Source: Ciborinia camelliae (Eukaryota; Ascomycota; Leotiomycetes; Helotiales; Sclerotiniaceae). From it: DNA of 64,000 nucleotides. The DNA is taken from NCBI GenBank assembly GCA_025890175.1, contig JANPYM010000002.1, forward strand, positions 112,757-176,756. Reading direction: 5' to 3'. A program made the translations under genes and the position numbers. The notes beneath the pieces are model-generated. The model saw only the letters and a program-made list of their open reading frames with translations, was not told where the DNA came from and searched no databases. Shown here piece by piece: positions 1 to 10,713 of the stretch; within the stretch, counting starts at the first letter, position 1; the number at the start of each line of letters is the position of its first letter.

Positions 1-815
1 GGTTAGGAGGTTAGGGGGTTAGAAGGGGGGGAGGGGGGAGGGAAAAAAGAGAGGTGGGGGGAAGGGAGAAGGGGGAAGGGGAGTGGAGGGATTAGGGGGG
101 AATAGAGGTGGTGAGGGGATAATATTAACCGGGTTGAAGGTAACTTTCAGGGTTGGGGCTGGGCTGGCGCTGGAGCTGGGGTTGATACAGGGGATTTATT
201 TGGGATTTAGCTAAGGGAAGGCAAGGTATGGAAGCTATGAGATGGGAATAGATGAAGCTAGAGGTGAAAATGTAATGAGGTAGAGGTAGATAAAAAAAAT
301 AAATATAGATTTGGATTATGGATTGTGGAGATGAAGATGAAGATGAAGATAAAATAAATAGTGTATGGATTGTAGAGCTTAAAAAGGGAGCCGGGGGGGG
401 AGAGGGGTTGATAAATGAATGAATTGGGAGAAAGATAAAAAGAAAGATAGATAGAAAAATCCTTATCCCAGTGATACTTTCATACTGTGGATTGATTTGA
501 AATGGAGTGGAGATGGAAATGGAGAGAGATGGAGATGGAGATAGATGTTATGCTATTGATTCCAATTTCCAAGTTACAGTAAAACGCGAAACGCGAAATT
601 CGAAAATAAAAATCCGGCTGGATTTTATCAGGAACGCCCATTTACATATATATATACATATATACATATAAAGTTATCATCATCGCAATTATCATTTATC
701 TATCCATTTCTGTCTACCTCTACCTCTGCCTACACATGCCCCTCCCCTTCCCCCCCTCTTCCAATATAAACCCCTCTTCCTTTCCCTTATTCTCCCTTAT
801 CCCCCTCCTCACTCC
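1..815. other. Intergenic, purine-rich and low-complexity
   Basis: No gene is supported here. The first 120 bases are very G-rich, followed by GATGAA-type repeats near 330-350 and a TATATACATA stretch near 645-670. From about 735 the plus strand is C/T-rich because it is the antisense of the acidic C-terminal tail of the neighbouring minus-strand methyltransferase. Confidence 0.6.
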
Positions 816-2364
816 TCACTCCTCATTCCCCAATACAAACCCCGCAACCCAAACCCCCATCGTTTCAATCCCCTTCCCCTCCTCCTCCTCCTTCCCCTTC
901 TCCTCCTCCTCCTTCCCCTCCACACCCCCACCACTCACATTTACATTCTCCAAACTCATATCCAGCACATCATACATCATACGCATGATATTTAATCTCT
1001 TTTCTCTTTCTATTTGTATTTCTCTAGACCCGTCTTTGATGATTTGAGAAGCTGATATGGGGATTTGACTCATTTGAGAGGTTAATCGGTGCATCTCTGA
1101 TGTTTTCCATTTTTGTACGTTGCTGTATGTGAGTAGTTTGTGGTGTTAGAACTTGGTTGGTGCGGTTTGGGATGTTGGTAGGTGATTTTTTAAAGAGGGG
1201 AGGGGAGGGGATTTGGGATTGGGGATTGTAGGAGATCCAAAAAAAAAGAAAAAAGCCAAACCCACCCAACCTCCCACACCGCATCCCTCACCCCCCTACG
1301 CACGCCCCTCCTCTCCTCCCTACAAACCCTCCAGCCCCTCTCGCGCATCAAATCCCTGATCCCCTGTACACTCCTCACCGACCTCACATTTCCCTCCCCC
1401 TCCTCTCCATCTTTTTTCCAGCCCTCTTGGATCGCTTGCAGGAGAATGGCGAGGAGATGCGGGATTTGTGCCGTGGTTTGCGCGTGGAGATCCCATTCTG
1501 CTATGCAGATTTGGGTTTGGGGGGTGGTGAGGTGGTTGGAAGAAAGGGGGGAATTATTGGAAAGGGAAGAGAAGGAGGAGGAGGAGAGTGATGTGATGTA
1601 GGAGATGAGATTAGGAAGCAGAGAGGGCGAGGAAAAGTAAAATGTGCTGTGTGAGAGGATGATGTGGGTGTATGGTTTTATTTCCTGGTTTGTTTGATGA
1701 GAAGAAGAAGATGATGAGGATGAAGAAGAAATAAGAGATTCAAGAAAGGGGATAGGAAATGCATTGTGGAAAGTTATGCGATGACCCAGCGGGCCGGCTT
1801 TTAGTTGAGATTGGGCTTGGGAGAGAGTCCACGGTGAGCCTATATTTATTGGTGTTAGACATCTAGTCATACAATCACAATCCAAAGTTGAAATGGAGGC
1901 GCCAAAGTCAAAGGATTGAAATGAAGGAATGTCAAGGAAGAGGGCTGGAAGACAAAATACCATAATCGAGATCCCCCGGATCAACCGCATCAACCGATCC
2001 CTGATCCCCTACTTGCGCCGCAAGAACCAGCGTCGTATCACCCTGACCACAGCCTATTTCCAGAACCTTTGAACCCGGGGGAATGAACCAGAAATTTACC
2101 TATTTGAACGTTATCCACGGCGAATTTTAAATCGAATTCTGGATTTGCGAGTATTGATGGGGATTGGTCTAATAGTGATGAAGAGGGAGAGAAGAAAATA
2201 TCAGAAGGGGAAGAAAAGGAGGCGAGACGAACAAGTTCAATACGATGTTTAATCTGAGCAAGAAGCGTCTCATTATTTTCATCATCCGAGTGTTCGGTAG
2301 GTAGACCGCCTGTTTGGGGGAAATAAGTTGAGAGTATTTCGGGGGGGATTGTGATGTCATCCAT
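816..2364 (-). pseudogene. SAM-dependent methyltransferase, interrupted by an apparent 1-nt frameshift
   Basis: Class I SAM-dependent methyltransferase of a type common in ascomycetes; substrate unknown. The start is the ATG at 2364 (MDDITIPPE). Motif I reads KVLEIGCGQGDTT, followed by an acidic loop DAVDPGDLDYG. Two introns are inferred: 1960-1840, with CTAAC upstream of its AG, joining DYG to SPWTLSQAQ; and 1265-1123, also with CTAAC, joining WEVG to NVQKWK. The last exon ends in the family-like tail IETMGVWVAGF. Between the start exon and motif I the frame changes at the AAATTT of 2092-2097: removing one T gives a continuous GKFWFIPPGSKVLEIG. No intron explains this, so it is either a real frameshift or an assembly error. 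Long Ser runs and a Glu-rich tail are present. The family call is firm; intactness is not. Confidence 0.72.
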
Positions 2365-2839
2365 AGTGTATAACTTTGTATGTATGTATGTATGTATGTA
2401 TGTAGTGATGATTTTGTTGTTGGATTTGCCGGGTATATATATCACCACATGTACTCTAATCAATCGTGTTTTGGTTATTGGAAAAGACAATTGAGGGAAG
2501 AGATGGAGAGATGATAGAGATATAGAGTGAGCTTTAATGATTTGAGTCATCAACTACTTTGTATTACTATTACTATGACTCCCCATTTATGCACAAGTGT
2601 ATACTAATCACTCGCATATAGGGATATAGGCTGCTTATGGTAACACAAAACTTCGGGATTTTTTTTATTTGGTAGTTCCTTAAAGTTCACATCTCAAGAA
2701 AATCTACCAGAAGCCATCCGCTATAGATGTGTTCAATAGATGAGAGAAGAAATTGACAATATGTTCAAATGTGACATCTTTCTATCCACCAAAAATATTA
2801 CCACTTATCATCTATTCTGTCATGTTCCATCGTGATCCC
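2365..2839. other. Intergenic between two minus-strand genes
   Basis: This stretch holds the promoter of the methyltransferase and the terminator side of the ATP13-like gene. A TATG tandem repeat lies at about 2378-2404. The open frame continuing upstream of the methyltransferase start is low in complexity and is not needed for the protein. Confidence 0.5.
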
Positions 2840-5128
2840 TTATACACCATACATTCTATGATCCTGCACAACCTGGGCTGCCAACTGAAATTTCCCACCA
2901 GCGGCCCTTCTCTTCTGATTATATCGGTATTCTTCTCTTCTCTTCAACAATCTCCCCAAATTTTTCCTCAATCGTCTCCTTCTTGGTCCCATATCTCCAT
3001 ATCTCCTCCTCCAAATCCTCAATTTAGTCTCTTGTGGCTTTCCAGTATCTAATCTGACATGGCCTGTGTAGGTTTGATAAGCCATTTCCCCTCGTAAGAA
3101 AGACTTGTATCGTTTGACTAGAGTTGGAATATTTTGGTATGCCCAATTCGCGTGATATGTGGATAGATATTCTGCTGGTCGATAGATGAGGAAACTGACC
3201 CATTGTCGCATATACATCCTGCTAATCCTCAATTTAAGGCGATGGAATATAAAGTCCCTTTGGCGAATCCTTGTCACTGCGGATTCGGGCATTCGTCGCG
3301 TTAAACTGTTTTCATATAAGATTCTGTAACGGTTTACTCTTTGGGCCAGGCGGTAATGCAGTCGATGAGCTTCCGCAATTTGCACTTGGGCCTCTCCAAT
3401 TTTTCTCCTAGAGAGAAGATTGCGAATGTAGATATTGTACATTGGGAGAGTAGGTTTAATATTGTAAGGTTCCGAAATCATGTTCGTCCAAACTTCATCC
3501 ATGCCAGACGGAGGTAGCATTCCTTCATCAAATCCTTTCTCGATATGGGAAACATTTCCCCGAACCTTTCTAGCAAAAACTGCGGTCCACTCTAATAGGT
3601 CTTTCCAAGTGCTTACAGGGATATCGATGGAGTATTTTCGTGAAACTTGGTCGATTACTCGGAGAGCCATTGGTAAATTGTTGTTTATGCAATAAATATG
3701 GGCGATGGTACTAATTAGTCTTTTGGATGGGTACAATGGAGAGTCTGGAAGAATTTTATCGAGTTTCGAGTCATCAATTCTCTTCTTAAACTCGATGTCA
3801 ATGTTCCATACTCGGCTGAGAATCGTTTTAGCTGTCTCAAGATCACCCTCTCGACTTGCGGAAACCATCAATAAGCAGAATGTCTCCTCGTTCCCAATCA
3901 AACCTGCCTCTACCATTTCTCGAAATAGTCGAGAAACCGAGACTTTGACTCCATTGTCGGGACCTATTCGGTGTCTATTGAATGCATGAGGTCTGTCATC
4001 CCATTGACGGAGTTCCTTATAATGAGACACGACTCTCAATCTGTCAGAATGAAAAGGACTTAGAATATCTGACCAACACATAGTAGCCATATAATCATTG
4101 AAGCATTCCACATCAGGAAGGATTCTTCTGTTTTCCATAACCTGATACCGATTGGAAAGCAAAGACTTCCATGTCAAATCTGCTACTGCCTGATGTCCTG
4201 TAAACTTCGCAGCTTTGAGAAGCATTTTGTATTCGGAAAGATATAGCGGATGTCTTTCCTGGCGTTTCATAATAATTCTTTGCAGGTGCCAAAGATAGAC
4301 AGTGTAAGCGCGATGAGTTCCATCATAATCAAGCGTATCGATCCTCATTTCTAATAAATCTCTGTGGTGGAAGTCTTGTAGTAATCCCTTATATCTCCCA
4401 AAGAAGTGTTTGGGATCGAGTAGTCTCAGGATTTCAGAGAAGGTATTCGGGGGTATATCCAGTAATGGCGAAAAACTCACACCGTAATTATCAACTTTAG
4501 ATAGTTTAACTAAAACCCTGAGAAGTTCGTGTGGATCTCGTACTTGAAGGGCTCTAAGCACATGTTTGTATCCAAGGACCATTTTTGCTTCCTTGAGAAG
4601 GATTCTGCGTTGAGCCAGATTAATGGGCAGTCCAACACCGACTTTTCGAATCACAGACACCATGTCAGAATCATCGGATGCTCCATCTTGTTCATTCGAG
4701 GTCGGAATTTCGAGTGGGTATATATCTCCATATGCTTCTTGGCTTTGGGATTTCTCGGTAGTGTGCTTTGCAACCCACCACTCCTTTAATTTTTCCACTT
4801 TACTCCATGACGGTTTCATCCATTCCGGTGTCGTGAAAAACCTTTTCACATCATAGAATTTATTCCTTATCTCGTATCTTTTCCAATATGGTCGTTTTGT
4901 TGGTTGCAATTCATCATTGGTGGCCTCATCTCCCTCCTTCAATTGATCGGTCTCGGTCTCTTCAGAAAATTCCCCTTCTCTTCGCACAAAGTCATTTTTG
5001 AGATCTCTCGATTCGTATAGCCATCTTTTCCCATTATATTTTGTACCGACTTCCGTAAATGAGCGTGTAGACAAAGTTAAAGCGATTGTGGACTTGCGCG
5101 TCTCAAAAGCGCGCAAGAAAGGACCCAT
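2840..5128 (-). CDS. Mitochondrial ATPase expression protein, ATP13/AEP2-like
   Basis: Single-exon gene for a 762-aa protein. The N-terminus is basic and rich in Ser and Thr without acidic residues (MGPFLRAFETRKSTIALTL), as expected of a mitochondrial presequence. The central part carries the segment FREMVEAGLIGNEETFCLLM followed by SREGDLETAKTILSRVWNID, which I recognise from the mitochondrial ATPase expression (ATP13) family. In yeast, Aep2/Atp13 is needed for expression of the mitochondrial ATP9 (OLI1) mRNA. The helical repeat character resembles PPR proteins. The C-terminal third is very rich in Arg and Lys, consistent with RNA binding. It is divergent from LSM3, with starts 365 bp apart. 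The role in this organism is inferred from family membership. Confidence 0.78.
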   Translation of the reverse strand: MGPFLRAFETRKSTIALTLSTRSFTEVGTKYNGKRWLYESRDLKNDFVRREGEFSEETETDQLKEGDEATNDELQPTKRPYWKRYEIRNKFYDVKRFFTTPEWMKPSWSKVEKLKEWWVAKHTTEKSQSQEAYGDIYPLEIPTSNEQDGASDDSDMVSVIRKVGVGLPINLAQRRILLKEAKMVLGYKHVLRALQVRDPHELLRVLVKLSKVDNYGVSFSPLLDIPPNTFSEILRLLDPKHFFGRYKGLLQDFHHRDLLEMRIDTLDYDGTHRAYTVYLWHLQRIIMKRQERHPLYLSEYKMLLKAAKFTGHQAVADLTWKSLLSNRYQVMENRRILPDVECFNDYMATMCWSDILSPFHSDRLRVVSHYKELRQWDDRPHAFNRHRIGPDNGVKVSVSRLFREMVEAGLIGNEETFCLLMVSASREGDLETAKTILSRVWNIDIEFKKRIDDSKLDKILPDSPLYPSKRLISTIAHIYCINNNLPMALRVIDQVSRKYSIDIPVSTWKDLLEWTAVFARKVRGNVSHIEKGFDEGMLPPSGMDEVWTNMISEPYNIKPTLPMYNIYIRNLLSRRKIGEAQVQIAEAHRLHYRLAQRVNRYRILYENSLTRRMPESAVTRIRQRDFIFHRLKLRISRMYMRQWVSFLIYRPAEYLSTYHANWAYQNIPTLVKRYKSFLRGEMAYQTYTGHVRLDTGKPQETKLRIWRRRYGDMGPRRRRLRKNLGRLLKRREEYRYNQKRRAAGGKFQLAAQVVQDHRMYGV

Positions 5129-5492
5129 TGGATACGGGTTTGAAATTCATCATTCTCTATTTCCGTTCCCTTCTCTTCTCGCATTGACCATGTATTTGAT
5201 GTGAATTGAAGGAAAATCCGGGGAAAGCTGGGGAAAGTTTAAAGTAAAGGGTCCACTTGGTGTTGTTGATGGCGGGAAGTAAAAAGTAGTTTGAGTTTGG
5301 TGGATTTGGTGGATTTGGTGGGTTTGGTAGATTTTCGGTTGAATTTCTGAAATTTTAGTGAGGAGCGGGAAATGCCGTCTAAAAGCAACAACCTCTACAG
5401 TATGCGATTCAAAGGCCCTCAAACCTTGGAAGCACGATAACCTTGGAAACCATCCACGTCAACAGACACTCTTTCGCATAAACGAAATAAAT
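5129..5492. promoter_or_regulatory. Divergent promoter between the ATP13-like gene and LSM3
   Basis: The region separates two divergent start codons, so it must serve both genes. It contains a short TTTGGTGGA tandem (about 5294-5330). Open frames crossing it on either strand have no family-like sequence and were not called. Confidence 0.5.
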
Positions 5493-5951
5493 ATGGCAGA
5501 TATTGATGATGGCACATCTGCACCAGCGGAACCCCTTGATTTAGTACGACTTTGTCTCGATGAGGTTGTTTACGTGAAGTTGAGAGGCGATAGGGAATTA
5601 AAAGGAAGGCTACATGTGGGATATACCCTTGCAAACCCCCGCGAGGATTATACTGATAATTCATAGGCTTATGATAGTCATTGCAACTTGGTATTGGGCG
5701 ATGTGGTAGAGACCATATATGTTGTGGAGGAGAATGAAGAGGATGATGGGGAGGAAATCGTAAAGGTTGGTTTATACTCTTCTAGACAGGTGCTTTTGAC
5801 TAACTCTCGCTCTTCAGACTGTTGTTAAGAAATCCGAAATGTTATTTGTTAGAGGTAAGTGTTCTTTGGTTTGCAATTGGCTATTGTATCATATCTAATA
5901 TTGTTTTGAATAGGCGACAGTGTTATACTTATTTCACCTAGATCCTCATGA
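5493..5951 (+). CDS. LSM3: U6 snRNA-associated Sm-like protein LSm3
   Basis: Four exons: 5493-5615, 5667-5765, 5818-5854 and 5914-5951; all junctions are GT...AG and in frame, giving 98 aa. The protein starts [20 protein letters not shown], then [20 protein letters not shown] (Sm1), [16 protein letters not shown], and ends with the Sm2-type segment [15 protein letters not shown]. Length and motifs fit LSm3. It is part of the LSm2-8 ring binding the U6 snRNA 3' end in the nucleus and of the LSm1-7 ring in cytoplasmic mRNA decapping. The first three introns (51, 52 and 59 nt) have CTGAT, CTAAC and CTAAT branch-like sites. Confidence 0.95.
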
Positions 5952-6914
5952 TATCACATACCGGTATGCCATCATACAACAGAAACGAGACATTTTTTTA
6001 TCTGAGAGAAACCGCGACAGTCATTGGAATGAGTGACGATGGAGTAACAAATACTACGGCAGGCATAAAAAGGGCAAATTTCATGGCGGGCTGGCTACAA
6101 TTCCCAAAATTCGAAGATCATATAGGAGGTCATGGAGTATAGATAGGCGTGTTAAGGAAGCACGAATAATATATGAAAATACTTGAGAGCCATGATATCT
6201 GGATTCTCCTGGATGTGAGCATATATGTTGACATAGCTGGTTGTTGAATATGTCTCTATCTGCGCTTGGTTAGTCTAAGACCCCTCGCTTGGTTGTATTG
6301 AACGGTCCAGAATTATATGAATCATTACCCCCCGGGGTTGATTCTGTCGATGCATAGTTGCATCGATCCTCTCCCAATACTTCTATCGAAGAACTCCATG
6401 GGATATACTTTAAATGTGGCTGAGTTACTCAAGTCCCGGTATTGTATTGTGGGGTTAAAAGAGCCTCATGTTGTCATCACTGGTATAGTGTGCAGTGTAT
6501 GTACCAAATGACAATTACAATTGTATATGATGATTTCCGAATAGTATGAAATTTAAGAAGAGAAATCCACCAAGATGTATTATTTTGAGTGGGAAAAAAT
6601 GTTCAAATCATCCCTCATATACCTGTAGTTACTCAAGGGCATGACTAAATGCATCTATGATTCATTCATCCTAAGATCCTTATCGATAAAGCTTAACCCC
6701 AGACTTTACACACCGAACAGTCATCAACTACAATAGATTTAAGAACTTGTTTCCCCCTTCCTTTGACTCATTACCATTCAATTCACTCTCCCTAATAAAC
6801 ATATTAATCTAATATTATTTGTGATAATACCTTCATGAGCCTACGAATACACCAACAAGTAATTTGACTCATTGCCACGCTACCTACTTCTCCAGAGAGG
6901 AAGCGAACAGAAAC
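5952..6914. other. Intergenic, LSM3 to GTPase gene
   Basis: No coding sequence is supported. Short open frames at 5948-6142 and 6317-6511 have no recognisable features; the first overlaps the LSM3 stop and is probably 3' UTR. Confidence 0.5.
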
Positions 6915-8880
6915 ATGTCTTCAAAAGGCAAACAGCTCCCGCATGAGCGGCGGAAAGGCGAATCTGTATGATACCCTTTGGCATAGTTTATTTCATATAT
7001 CTAATGTCTGTTAGGCCCTCAGTGAATTCGCAGAATATGTTGAAAAACAACAAGCACTTCGATATCCCTCCTATTCCAAAGCCAGTTCAACCACAGCTGG
7101 TCCCTCAACTGCCGCAACATCTACCACTTGTGTCGAAGATCATGCCGAACTTACGGATATCTTGAACTCTCTCGATATAGCAGATACTAGCCCTCAAGTA
7201 CGAATCAAAGACCTTCTATTGTCGACCGATGATGACGAATTGACGGTTCTCAAAAATGTTTTGGAGATGCGGTTGGAGGAGGGACATGGAGAGACCATTT
7301 TTGAGATTGGATTCGAAAATAACGGTGATGCGATGGGATTGAATCGAGAGGAGTGGGATATTGCTCTGAAAAGACTAAGAGAGGCAGCGGGGAACTGCAA
7401 CTGTGATTGTCAAGTACTTTTGACGAAAGGAGTGGGTGGCGAGGTCGAGGGCGAGAGTGGGGAGTCGAAAGAGAAAGATTGTACAGGGAAAATTCTTATA
7501 CGACAACATCCTGCGAGTGTGGAAGAAGTTATCGAGACGAGAATTGCTGTGGTAGGAAATGTCGATGCAGGAAAAAGTACCATGTTGGGTGTATTGGTGA
7601 AGGGGGGGTTGGATGATGGAAGAGGGAAAGCTAGAGTCAATCTCTTTCGACATAAACACGAGATTGAAAGTGGGAGAACTAGTTCTGTTGGTATGGAAAT
7701 TATGGGTTTTGATACCATGGGCAAAGTTGTCGCATCTGATGTCCCAGGTAGGAAATTGTCATGGGAAGAAATTGGAAAACGATCCGCAAAAGTTATCTCC
7801 TTCACGGATTTGGCTGGTCACGAACGATACTTACGAACTACCGTCTTTGGTCTCTTGTCTTCATCTCCGAACTACTGTTTACTGATGGTTGCCGCAAATA
7901 ATGGTCTCATTGGTATGAGTAAAGAACATCTTGGTATTGCGCTTGCGTTGAATGTACCCGTCATGGTTGTCATTACTAAAATTGACATCTGCCCTCCTCA
8001 AATTCTCGAGCAAACTATCAAGCAAATTACTGGTATATTAAAAAGTCCCGGAGCGAGAAAAATTCCAATCTTCATCAAAAATCGAGAAGAATGTATCAAT
8101 ACCGCCACTCAATTCGTCAGTCAACGGATTTGTCCAATCTTCCAAGTATCCAATGTTACTGGTGAATCACTGGATCTCGTTCGAGCTTTTTTGAATATCC
8201 TCCCTCATCATGGTCATTATGATGCCGATGCACCTTTCGAGTTTCATATTAACGATACTTTCTCTGTCCCATTCGTTGGAACAGTAGTATCAGGAATTGT
8301 CAAATCTGGCGTGGTTCACGCAGGCGACACCGTACTCGTTGGACCTGACTCTCTTGGTCAATTCACTACTACGACCATTCGTTCCATTGAACGAAAACGA
8401 ATACCAGTTCCCGCCACCTCGGCCGGACAATCTGCTTCTTTCGCATTAAAACGAGTGCGAAGAAAAGATGTGCGAAAAGGAATGGTGGTTCTTCCCAAAC
8501 TCGAACATCATTCCCCGAAAGTCTACCGAGAATTCATCGCCGAAGTCTTGATCCTTTCTCACGCCACCACGATCAAAACGAAATACCAAGCGATGCTGCA
8601 CGTGGGCGGGGTGAGTCAGACGTGCTCCATCATCGATATCGATCGCAGTTACATTCGAACGGGTGATCGAGCCACGGTCGCCTTTCGATTCGTTCAACGC
8701 CCGGAATACTTGGCTCCCGGTGATCGATTGTTGTTCAGGGAGGGTAGGACCAAAGGATTGGGCATCGTCTTGAGTGTAGGGTATGATCCGGAAAAACCAT
8801 TGGGTGGTGTTAAACCTGAAGGTGATGACGCGGATGCTGGAAAGACGGATGTTCCAGCTGAGACTCCGAAAATAGCTTGA
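6915..8880 (+). CDS. GTPBP1/GTPBP2-family translational GTPase
   Basis: Two exons, 6915-6965 and 7015-8880 (48-nt intron with CTAAT near its end), give 638 aa. The start MSSKGKQLPHERRKGE is chosen because the intron joins it in frame to ALSEFAEYVEKQQ. G-domain motifs are visible: G1 GNVDAGKST, G3 DLAGH (in place of DxxG), and G4 TKID (7978-7989). The segment LFRHKHEIESGRTSSVGMEI is characteristic of GTPBP1/2 relatives of EF-1A/eRF3. EF-Tu-like beta-barrel domains II and III follow, and the C-terminal tail is short and unordered. Animal homologues act in ribosome rescue and mRNA turnover; the fungal role is inferred. The stop codon lies in a hexamer repeat giving four in-frame TGAs. Confidence 0.93.
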
Positions 8881-9450
8881 GCTTGAGCTTGAGCTTGAGG
8901 TTTTGGCTTTGGTTTTGATGGATGCATCAACTTTATTCTTTTGGGGGGGGGGTGGATTTTCATTGGATCATGTGAGATGGGAGATGGGGTTTGGGATCAT
9001 CAGTCATTGGGATGAATGGGAAAGTCATGATAAGATCAGATGGTGATGGTGATGGTGATGGTGTATATGGTTATTTTGGATCGGAGATGGGATAGGGATA
9101 GATGGTATCGCATCGCATCGCATCGGTTAGGTTAGGTTAGGTTAGGTCTTCATTCTTGGGTGCAGGTTGTTTGTTTTTGTTAATACTTGGGTTCCTTAGC
9201 TTAGCTTACCTACCTAAGGCTACCTTTCAGCGTGCATTTTTGCTCGTGATGGATTTTTATATTGTGTATGTATGTGTGAATGTGTATGTAAACGTACTGT
9301 TTAAGTCTTTCCAAATCCTCTATATATACATCTTAGGTTGGTGTTGGTGTTGGTGTTGGTATGGACTTTTATTCCTCGTTCCTTTTTTGTCTCTTGGATT
9401 GGATATGGAAACGGAAACGGAAACTAGCAGCTGGGAATTCATATTGATGA

Positions 9451-9544
9451 GGGGAAGGGTGGGGGGAGGGAGGGGGAGGGAGGGGGGAGGGAGGGGGAGG
9501 GAGGGGGAGGGAGGGGGAGGGAGGGGGGAGGGAGGGGGAGGGGG
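9451..9544 (+). repeat. GGGAGGG tract, possible G-quadruplex
   Basis: Nearly uninterrupted GGGAGGGGGAGGG units over about 90 bases on the plus strand, with many runs of three or more G separated by single A. This satisfies the sequence pattern for multiple overlapping G-quadruplexes. Confidence 0.8.
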
Positions 9545-10227
9545 AAATATTTATGAGAGAGAGGTTTTATCAAATTACCTGGGTGGGTAGGTAGGTGGGT
9601 AGGTAGGTAGGTACTTGAAATCAATAGGTATGGCAGGCAGGCAAGCAATCTGAAGGTTTATTAAGGTCAAGGTTGTTATAGGTAGGTACCTAGGTAATAT
9701 TGAAGAGAAGTACGACTGTATGAGAGTTCCAGGGTTGTTGAATTGAGGAGTATGGGATGGGAGTATGGGATGGGAGTATGGGATGGGAGTATGGGGAAGA
9801 AAGTTAACACGTGATGATAAGATGTTGCATTGGATGTTGCATTGTAACGTTAATGACGTCAATTTACCTAGGAGAAAGAATCTGGGGTACTGAATACCTA
9901 CCTACCTACCTATTAACCCCAAAAATAATACATGATGCATGATACATGATACATGATGTGAACGTCATCGAAAACACTGGTATAATATCAAGATCTACTC
10001 TACATGCCGGATATTAATGGTCATATGAATTGCCTATTGTACTGGTACATGATCTTCATTTACCTAGTATCCAATGAAGGGGCTTAGACTTGGATTTGGA
10101 TTTATTAGAGGGAGGGAGGAGTAGCGATAGGTGATGAACCCTATATACAACCTACCTAGGTACAACCTGCCCTACATTGACGTCATGTCAGAATCAGAAC
10201 ACCTGCCGCGGACTGGAAGGCCTACCT

Positions 10228-10274
10228 ACCCAGAATGCTTCCCAGAATGCTACCTAGAATGCTACCCAGAATGC
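10228..10274 (+). repeat. 12-bp minisatellite, four units
   Basis: About four tandem copies of a CCCAGAATGCTA-like unit with one or two changes per copy. It lies about 440 bp upstream of the low-complexity protein gene. Confidence 0.75.
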
Positions 10275-10713
10275 GGTAAGACCTGGCTGGGATTTACTTC
10301 TTGTTTTTGTTTCGTCTCGTCTCTACTGTACAAGTAGGCTGATGTGGTGGTGTGGTGTGCTGTGATGTGATGGTGTGATGGTATGGTGATCACCCCATGG
10401 ATGGAAAATTGAATAAAGATTCCATGATTCATTCCCTGGTTCCCTGGTTCCCTGATTCCAAGGCATTTGGTTTTGGGTTTTGGGTACAGTATCTTGATCT
10501 TGAATATTCTTGAATATTCAAGTCCCGATCTTTTTCTACTTCTTTTAATCTTATTACTCATACATATTGTGAATAACATCATTAAAATACACATACACAT
10601 ACATACATACATACATACAGATTCAGAAGATACATACAATACAGGTCCAGAAAATACACAATACACACACATACAATACAAACAAATCCCATCAACCCCC
10701 CCAAAACAAAAAA

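Larger units (their letters stand above)
8881..10713. other. Repeat-rich intergenic region
   Basis: No gene is supported. The stretch holds TGATGG repeats (9038-9063), GCATC and TTAGG repeats (9111-9148), GTTGGT repeats (9336-9360), a long GGGAGGG tract (9451-9544), TAGG repeats (9588-9613), four copies of GTATGGGATGGGA-like units (about 9749-9796) and a 12-bp minisatellite (10228-10274). Open frames at 9156-9590 and 10262-10747 are translations of these repeats. Confidence 0.65.

Noticed and set aside
9126..9148. Telomere-like TTAGG(T) repeats, and GGTTAG words at position 1
   Set aside because: Only a few units, not TTAGGG, and surrounded by ordinary intergenic sequence; no sign of a chromosome end.
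9156..9590. 144-aa open frame on the plus strand
   Set aside because: It is the translation of GTTGGT and GGGAGGG repeats, ending in a Gly/Arg/Glu run; no family-like part.
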